Of a DNA stretch of 64,000 nucleotides, positions 59,009 to 64,000 are shown in pieces. Both the position numbers and the translations under genes were made by a program. Source of the DNA: Collybiopsis luxurians FD-317 M1 (Eukaryota; Basidiomycota; Agaricomycetes; Agaricales; Omphalotaceae); NCBI GenBank assembly GCA_000827265.1, contig KN834764.1, forward strand, positions 260,387 through 324,386. The letters are read 5' to 3'. The notes beneath the pieces were generated by a model. It was not told the DNA's origin. It ran no database searches and saw only the letters and a list, made by a program, of their open reading frames with translations. Within the stretch, counting starts at the first letter, position 1. Every line of letters begins with the position of its first letter.

Positions 59009-59904
59009 TAAAGCCCAGGCAAATATTGGAAGCCTGAGGGAGCCTGAGGACTCCCAGGAAATAGACCAACTCCTAGGCACATTCAGGTACTTTAAGTAGC
59101 TTGGGCTACCTAGGCTTCCTAGGTTTGAGGCCAAATCCTAGGCTCTCTGAGAGATATCTGAGATATCCCTAGAAATCCCTGAGAGCACCCTGGGCATCCC
59201 TGGGGATCTCTGGGACACAGGTATTTTAAATAATACATATAACACAAAATTGTATTTCAAATATATAGCTGTGTAATAGTTTATAAATCCACAATAAAAA
59301 CATTTATTTGGCTGCAGATTTATACAGGTTTGAGCTTTTAAAATAAATCACATGATGTGCTCACTGTGAGCTGTCTACAATCAAAATACTTTTCCCATGA
59401 TCAAAATATGTTCACCCTTATTATAACTAATAGTATCCACACTATATATGTATTTATAGGTTCTGTACTATACTGATATACTGTATTTGAGTATGTTAGG
59501 TTATCACAAAGCTTAAACTACTATACAGTACTATATAATAGTGTACAATTATGTATAATAACTGATAATAATCTGTAGATATAGTAGTTGAATACAAAAA
59601 GTTGAGTTGAATACAATATGAGATAGAGTAGAAAAATATATAGAATGAGGTATAGTAGAGTAAGAATAGAAAGAGATGAGAATATACAATATTCTTTTGC
59701 ATTCACATTTTAGAGCCCTCAGGATGCCCCAGGGATCTCCAGGGAAGCCTCAGGGATCCTCAGGGACCCTCAAGCAACCTGAGAGTGCTCAGGAATTGGG
59801 GGGTGTCCCTTGGCATCCTGGGTAACCTAGACAACCTAGGACCCCTGAGAAGCCTTGAGAAGCCTTAGGCCATCAGATAACAACCCATATGAGCCTGGGC
59901 TATA
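59009..59904. mobile_element. TIR element, 0.9 kb, rich in CCTAGG-like motifs
   Basis: Short inverted termini: TAAAGCCCAGGC at 59009 and, from 59904 on the other strand, TATAGCCCAGGC. The flanks (59020-59220 and 59710-59880) are dense in imperfect CCTAGG/CCTGAGG motifs; the centre (59220-59700) is AT-rich (many tata tracts) with no coding capacity. It interrupts the retroelement leader frame. The target duplication is unclear (TWA-like), so superfamily assignment is open. Confidence 0.5.
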
Positions 59905-60260
59905 GAACCTTTTTCCTGATGTCTGGAATCCTGAGAGAATGTAGGCACTGGGAGGCTGTTGTCCTGCTGAGCCAACTCATCTTCTTTGCCCTCATCATCA
60001 GAGATGCCATTGAGTATGTGAATATGCTGGCCCATCTCAGCAGCTCCCTTGACCCCGCCACTTTTGTCAGTGGAAAAGTCCCTAAATGAATGTTCAGCCT
60101 GAGCATTGACTGGCTGCTTGGCCTGACCCTTGATAGGCGAGAGTAAGGTGGTGAGGTCAATGGTGGTGACTTTGCAGAAACTGAGGCCCTTGGGGACCTC
60201 CTTTGACTGGGATGATGGAGCCTTGGAGATGTGGCCATTGGTTCTAGGTTGAAGATCCAT
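59905..60260 (-). pseudogene. N-terminal leader of the retroelement
   Basis: Frame from ATG 60260: MDLQPRTNGHISKAPSSQSK, Ser/Lys-rich and acidic later (GISDDEGKEDELAQQD), reading to QEKGSI at the border of the TIR element. No known domain. Assigned to the retroelement because the frame resumes as a similar charged sequence on the far side of the insertion. Confidence 0.4.
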
Positions 60261-60370
60261 TACATTGTAAAAATGAGTGTTGCAAATTATTCAAAGGAAA
60301 ATTTGATTATAGAGAGATTTTGCAATGAAGTATTATTCTCTGAGCTTATTCTGTAATGCAATGATGGAAG

Positions 60371-60967
60371 TAGTGTTGCCGCGGCTCAGCTAGCCGCAAG
60401 TCAACTCATGTAGCTGCGGCTCTCACACTTAGCCGGCTCAACAGCCGGAATGAGCTGACTTGAAAAAGCTCGAGCTGACTTGAAGCTGGCTAGCCAGATG
60501 GAAAAGAAGTAAAATACTTCTACAATGGCTACTGGCTGCAATAAGGGCATAGGCAAATGAAAATTACAGGGTGCCAAGCCTCAAATGAGCACTTAGCGGA
60601 TGCTGTAGTTATGTTGCCTGATGTGATGTGGCACCATGCAGTGACATGCAATAGCGTATACATACTTGATACATAAACATAATAAATAATAAATATCTAC
60701 ATAATTTAGAGTTGAAGTGAGGGCTAATGGAAAGAAAGAGGCTTTAGTGAACCAAAATACAATATGTGAGATTTAAAATGAATTACTGGATGATTGCAAG
60801 GCAATTGGCAATTGAGCTGGTAGGAGTTGACTGTCAGCCAGCTCCAAGCTGCAGCATTCAGCTTGGAACCATGCGAAGCTGGCTAACATGCTGGCTGACT
60901 GGCTCGGCTCCAGCCCCCGATCAGCTCTGTCTATTAGCCAGCTTATTCACGAGCTGCGGCAACACCA
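60371..60967. mobile_element. hAT-like MITE, 597 bp
   Basis: Inverted termini TAGTGTTGCCGCGGCTC at 60371 and (reverse complement from 60967) TGGTGTTGCCGCAGCTC. An exact 8-bp target duplication gatggaag lies at 60363-60370 and 60968-60975. The outer 130 bp on both sides are dense in AGCTGGCT/AGCCAGCT-type palindromes, so a long hairpin could form. No coding capacity. Confidence 0.88.
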
Positions 60968-60975
60968 GATGGAAG

Positions 60976-61693
60976 TACAGAGTAAATGTAAGTGTGAGAC
61001 ATTTTCCCCACATAGATGCCTGATATGTACAAAACTGCAGCTTCCGCTCTCTCACTTGCTGAATCCTGACCATATCCTATCCTATTCTTGGAGATTGGGA
61101 CAAGGGGGGCCCTCACTTTACCTGGGACTGAGTTGAGGTTGATGGTGAGAGGATGGCCATTGTCTCTTTTTTTCAATACTGGTCTTGAATGTCAGAGAAT
61201 GCCATGCCAACTACCCTTGCATGTATGCAAACTTCATAATTGATCCTGGACCTGTAATTACAGTGTGATTCATTGCAGTGGCCCACTCTCACAAGTACAA
61301 GTTATTCTCAAGGTTCAAAATGTTTTCCTTGGTCTCTCCAACTTCTTTTTGGTGTTGAACCAGCTGAACAGGAAGGGAACTAAATTCTCATTCATTTGTT
61401 TAATATTTCCATAGGATTGGGGGAGTGTCCTTTGACACCTTGAAAGAGCCTGTGATGCCAGGGAAGCCTTGGTAGCCCAGTCATAGTGAGGAACCCTTAG
61501 TTGAATCTGTGATGCCCTAAGGGAACCTAGGCTTTAAGTTTTTTTCCAGATGTGGACAAAGTGAATTTAAATACCCTCTACTCTAAAGAGGTAGTGGGAA
61601 TTAGGAAAGCTTTGAGAATGTGCAAAATTTTATTGTCATACCACATAAATAGTTTGAAGATGCAGTACAAGAACAAGGAGAACAAGGAGGCAT
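60976..61693. other. 3' flank of the second PKS with repeat remnants
   Basis: No gene. A segment at about 61420-61530 repeats the CCT/AGG-rich motifs seen at 59030-59220 and 59710-59880, suggesting a further decayed copy. The rest is AT-rich without recognisable content. Confidence 0.4.
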
Positions 61694-64000
61694 TCAGAAG
61701 TCCAAATCCTGCTGACTATCTATACATTCTACATTCTGCTGAGCATTTATCCTTTCCATTACATCCACAAGATTGACATCAGCCAACAGCTGCACCTGAG
61801 TTATTGTAATGTATGGCCTCAGGGCAAATGCAAGTTGTCCAGCAGACAGAGAGTCAAGGCCGTAAGCTATAAATGGCACCTCAGGAGAAAAGTCCTGCGG
61901 CTCAACATCCAGAATCTGCAGTACTAAAGCTCTTATTTTTTCATTTTTATCCTTGGCACTGTCATCAACATATCCATGATCTGGGGAAGGAAGAAGATGG
62001 TTATATAGCAAAGAACAACCGAAATCCCGTTGGACCAGGTGCCAGTCAAGTTCTGGGATATAACTCCCAAATTCCTGTGTACGCAACATTCGGATTCCTT
62101 CTCCAATGCACCGGCAAACTTCTATAGAGATTTGAGCAATTTATCCAGATTCTGATTTCTTTAGAAATAACATACGCTGGCTCGACATTGCCCACGATGT
62201 CAAGTGAGCCATGTTCTTCTGAGTTTGCCCCTTTGAAAAAATTGCCGTGTCTACAATAGCTGGAGAAAGGATGGAAAATGCATTCTTGTATGGACGCAAG
62301 AGCTCATCGAGAATGGTGTTTGCACTGTCCATCTGCATTTCAAACTCAAGGCTTCATAAACTGGTTGAGGCTTACCTTGCATAGTTGGTCTGCCCAGCAT
62401 TTCCAATCGTCACAAAGGAAGATAATGAGATCAAGAAGTCAAGCTTTTCAATTGGATGTGCAGCTTTCAGACCTTTGAAGCTCCCAGTCTTGCTTGGAAA
62501 TACTGAGAAATATGTCTCTTCAGTGTGCCCAATAAATGGTCGATCAGCAAGGATGGTAGCCATAAGCATGACCCCTCCAATTTCGGTCTCGGATTTGGCA
62601 ATATTCTCAAAGAGCATACAGGTATCTGAAATAGAGGATCCATCACAGCTATTGAGTTCCAGTCGGAGATCGGAGAGAGTTTCTAGATATGAGAGGATAC
62701 GAAGGGCCATCTGGTTTTCTTCCTTGAGTTGCCCGGAACGAGAAGTCAAAACAATTTTTCTGGCACCATTCTACAATTGGAATGTGGTAGGTCAACATGA
62801 CGTTTAAGGAAAAGTGCTGCGAACCTCGTGCATCCACATAGCACAGTATAAACCAAACGAGCCAACACCTCCCAGGAGCACATATACTTTTTCAGGGTTA
62901 AAAAGAGCCTTCGAAACGACAGAGACGACCGACGGTAATCGCTTGACAGGATCGAGTGAAAGTGCGTGGATATCCGGAGTTATCCTCGGCAGTCTTCCCA
63001 AAAGCATTGTCAATGTTTCGCCAATCGACCATGGATCGTTGCACATAGCTTGCTGAAGTCCATTGGCGTTATCTCTCCAGAAATACACTTTCGACATTGG
63101 CGCTAACAAATTTTGCATTAGAATCGCATCATCCTCTAAGAGTCCCGAGACGACGATGTCGGTGTTAGAGAGTAGGGACAGATTTGTGAGTGTAATATCG
63201 CTACCGATTGAGGATGCATGGATTCCCAATGCCGAGAATATCCAGAGAAGGGCCAAAGTGGTTGGATTATCGTCGTTGGTTACGAGTATACGTCTATCAT
63301 GAAGACGTTCAGGATGAGCCAGAGCTCCGGAACCAAGTGCCATTGTGGCAATGAGCATTGGAATAGCTAGGATTGCGAGGCCATCACCGTTACATTCGAT
63401 ATTATCAAGCACCGCAAGGTGGCCCTCATGAACACGTGCAACATTTGTCAAGGGTCCACTAGCGATGCCCAGGACGACAGTTCCTGTAATCAAGGTTGTA
63501 GTTCCGGGATCAGTGACATTACCCACAAAGCCAAAGAGGTTAGCTTCGGTAGGAGAGGAAGAAAACACATGCACCAACACCTCGTGTACTGCAAGGGTTG
63601 GTAACGGTGGATGAGAAACTCCGGTATCTTCTAAGACCCAGTATAATGTAGGATCAAAGGTATCAGGAACTGGAGCAAGAAGAGGCACAAATCGAGGGAC
63701 CAGGATAGATAACTGTTCCTCAATGTAAATTTCCGTTTCGATATTCTCCATTGCGGCAAGTTCATTGATAATAATGTTGCGTTCTTCTCCTGACCAAATC
63801 GTAGCCAATGTAACAAGGCGCACATCGACATGGAGTAGTTCCTTACGCAGACAGCGAGAGAATCCACGAGCTCCTGCTGTATCCAGGCCTGGGTTTGCTA
63901 TGATCCAGACCCTTGATAAACCGTCGACATCAACTGCCTGAAGCTGCTCCTTGAGCTTCATTTCTTTGCCTAATTTGAAATCAAGAATAATCGAGTCCGA
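61694..64000 (-). CDS. Reducing polyketide synthase, 3' part (ER-like-KR-ACP), cut by window edge
   Basis: The minus-strand gene enters from beyond 64000 and ends at 61694. From right to left: a region starting with WIIANPGLDTAGARGFSR and continuing through LYWVLEDTG (63.9-63.6 kb); an ER-like stretch (63.6-63.05 kb) in which the nucleotide loop is unrecognisable (RRILVTNDDNPTTLALLWI); KR with VYVLLGGVGSFGLYCAMW (62.87 kb), SLSSFVTIGNAGQTNYA and ANTILDELLRPY; then ACP with FIAYGLDSLSAGQ (61.85 kb) and a short tail NVECIDSQQDLDF. There is no thioesterase. The ER-like part looks inactive, so the product should also be unsaturated. The KR catalytic Ser and Tyr and the ACP Ser are present, so the C-terminal half looks functional. 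KS, AT and DH are expected outside the window. Confidence 0.88.

Larger units (their letters stand above)
53581..60260 (-). mobile_element. Retroelement with Gag-like zinc fingers and RT, twice interrupted
   Basis: Minus-strand parts, from right to left. A leader frame MDLQPRTNGHISKAPSSQSK starts at 60260. After a TIR insertion (59904-59009) it continues GHFTDGDKVERQAKQLL. A Pro/Gln-rich segment follows (58221-57500). A helical Gag-like domain then covers the end of the 57313-58221 frame and 57241-56972. Cys/His clusters CCICGSSDHWYSHH and GCFICIPWNGVNGCNCNNC come next (56780-56640). RT entry LKPATWQEVLGKAGLL lies at 56530. After a second insertion (56318-54155) the reverse transcriptase core completes it. 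Frames change several times, so the element is dead. The exact class (DIRS-like or other) is undecided, and no LTRs or split repeats were found. Confidence 0.55.

Noticed and set aside
40165..61693. A CRISPR-like or tandem-repeat system in the repeat-rich block
   Set aside because: No regularly spaced identical direct repeats; all repeats are explained as LTRs, terminal inverted repeats, target duplications or low-complexity motifs.

Overview
The window looks like nuclear DNA of an agaricomycete-type basidiomycete. Genes are dense in 48-75 bp GT-AG introns. Protein families are mushroom-like: a reducing polyketide synthase with a defunct enoylreductase, a basidiomycete multi-pass receptor-like protein, KDZ and hAT transposons, and an alpha-kinase fragment. 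No bacterial, organellar or CRISPR features were seen. Exon models were built by eye from splice sites and frame continuity.

Region 1 (1-16 kb) holds accessory and housekeeping genes separated by wide gene-poor gaps. In order they are a T4 Rnl1-like RNA ligase (-), a small coiled-coil protein (+), a cytochrome b561 membrane protein (+), a Ser/Tyr-rich possibly SPOC-like protein (-), a 2-oxoglutarate/Fe(II) oxygenase with ten exons (-), and a 13-exon 7TM receptor-like protein (-).

Region 2 (17.6-31.6 kb) is a natural-product locus. A reducing PKS (KS-AT-DH-MT-degenerate ER-KR-ACP-TE, minus strand) is divergent from a carotenoid-cleavage-type dioxygenase with all four iron-ligand histidines. 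Because the PKS cannot be expected to reduce enoyl groups, a polyene product is likely, and the neighbouring dioxygenase is a candidate polyene-cleaving tailoring enzyme. A second reducing PKS, cut by the right edge (61.7-64 kb, same strand, also with a degenerate ER-like stretch), lies beyond a transposon block.

Region 3 (32.7-37.6 kb) holds a ZIP zinc transporter (+) and an AGC-type kinase with a Ser-rich insert (-). No gene was found from 37.6 to 40.2 kb.

Region 4 (40.2-61 kb) is a nested transposon graveyard. A KDZ element is split by a hAT element with perfect 8-bp target duplications, which is itself split by a Ty1/copia element. The KDZ is also split by an 801-bp hAT-like MITE. A retroelement (RT plus Gag-like zinc fingers) is split by a 2.2-kb terminal-inverted-repeat element carrying an alpha-kinase pseudogene and by a 0.9-kb TIR element. 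A 597-bp MITE lies next to the second PKS. The copia element keeps one 1,380-codon frame broken only by seven TGA codons. All ten differences between its LTRs, and the differences between the hAT ends, fall at CpG sites, which indicates CpG-directed decay rather than indel decay.
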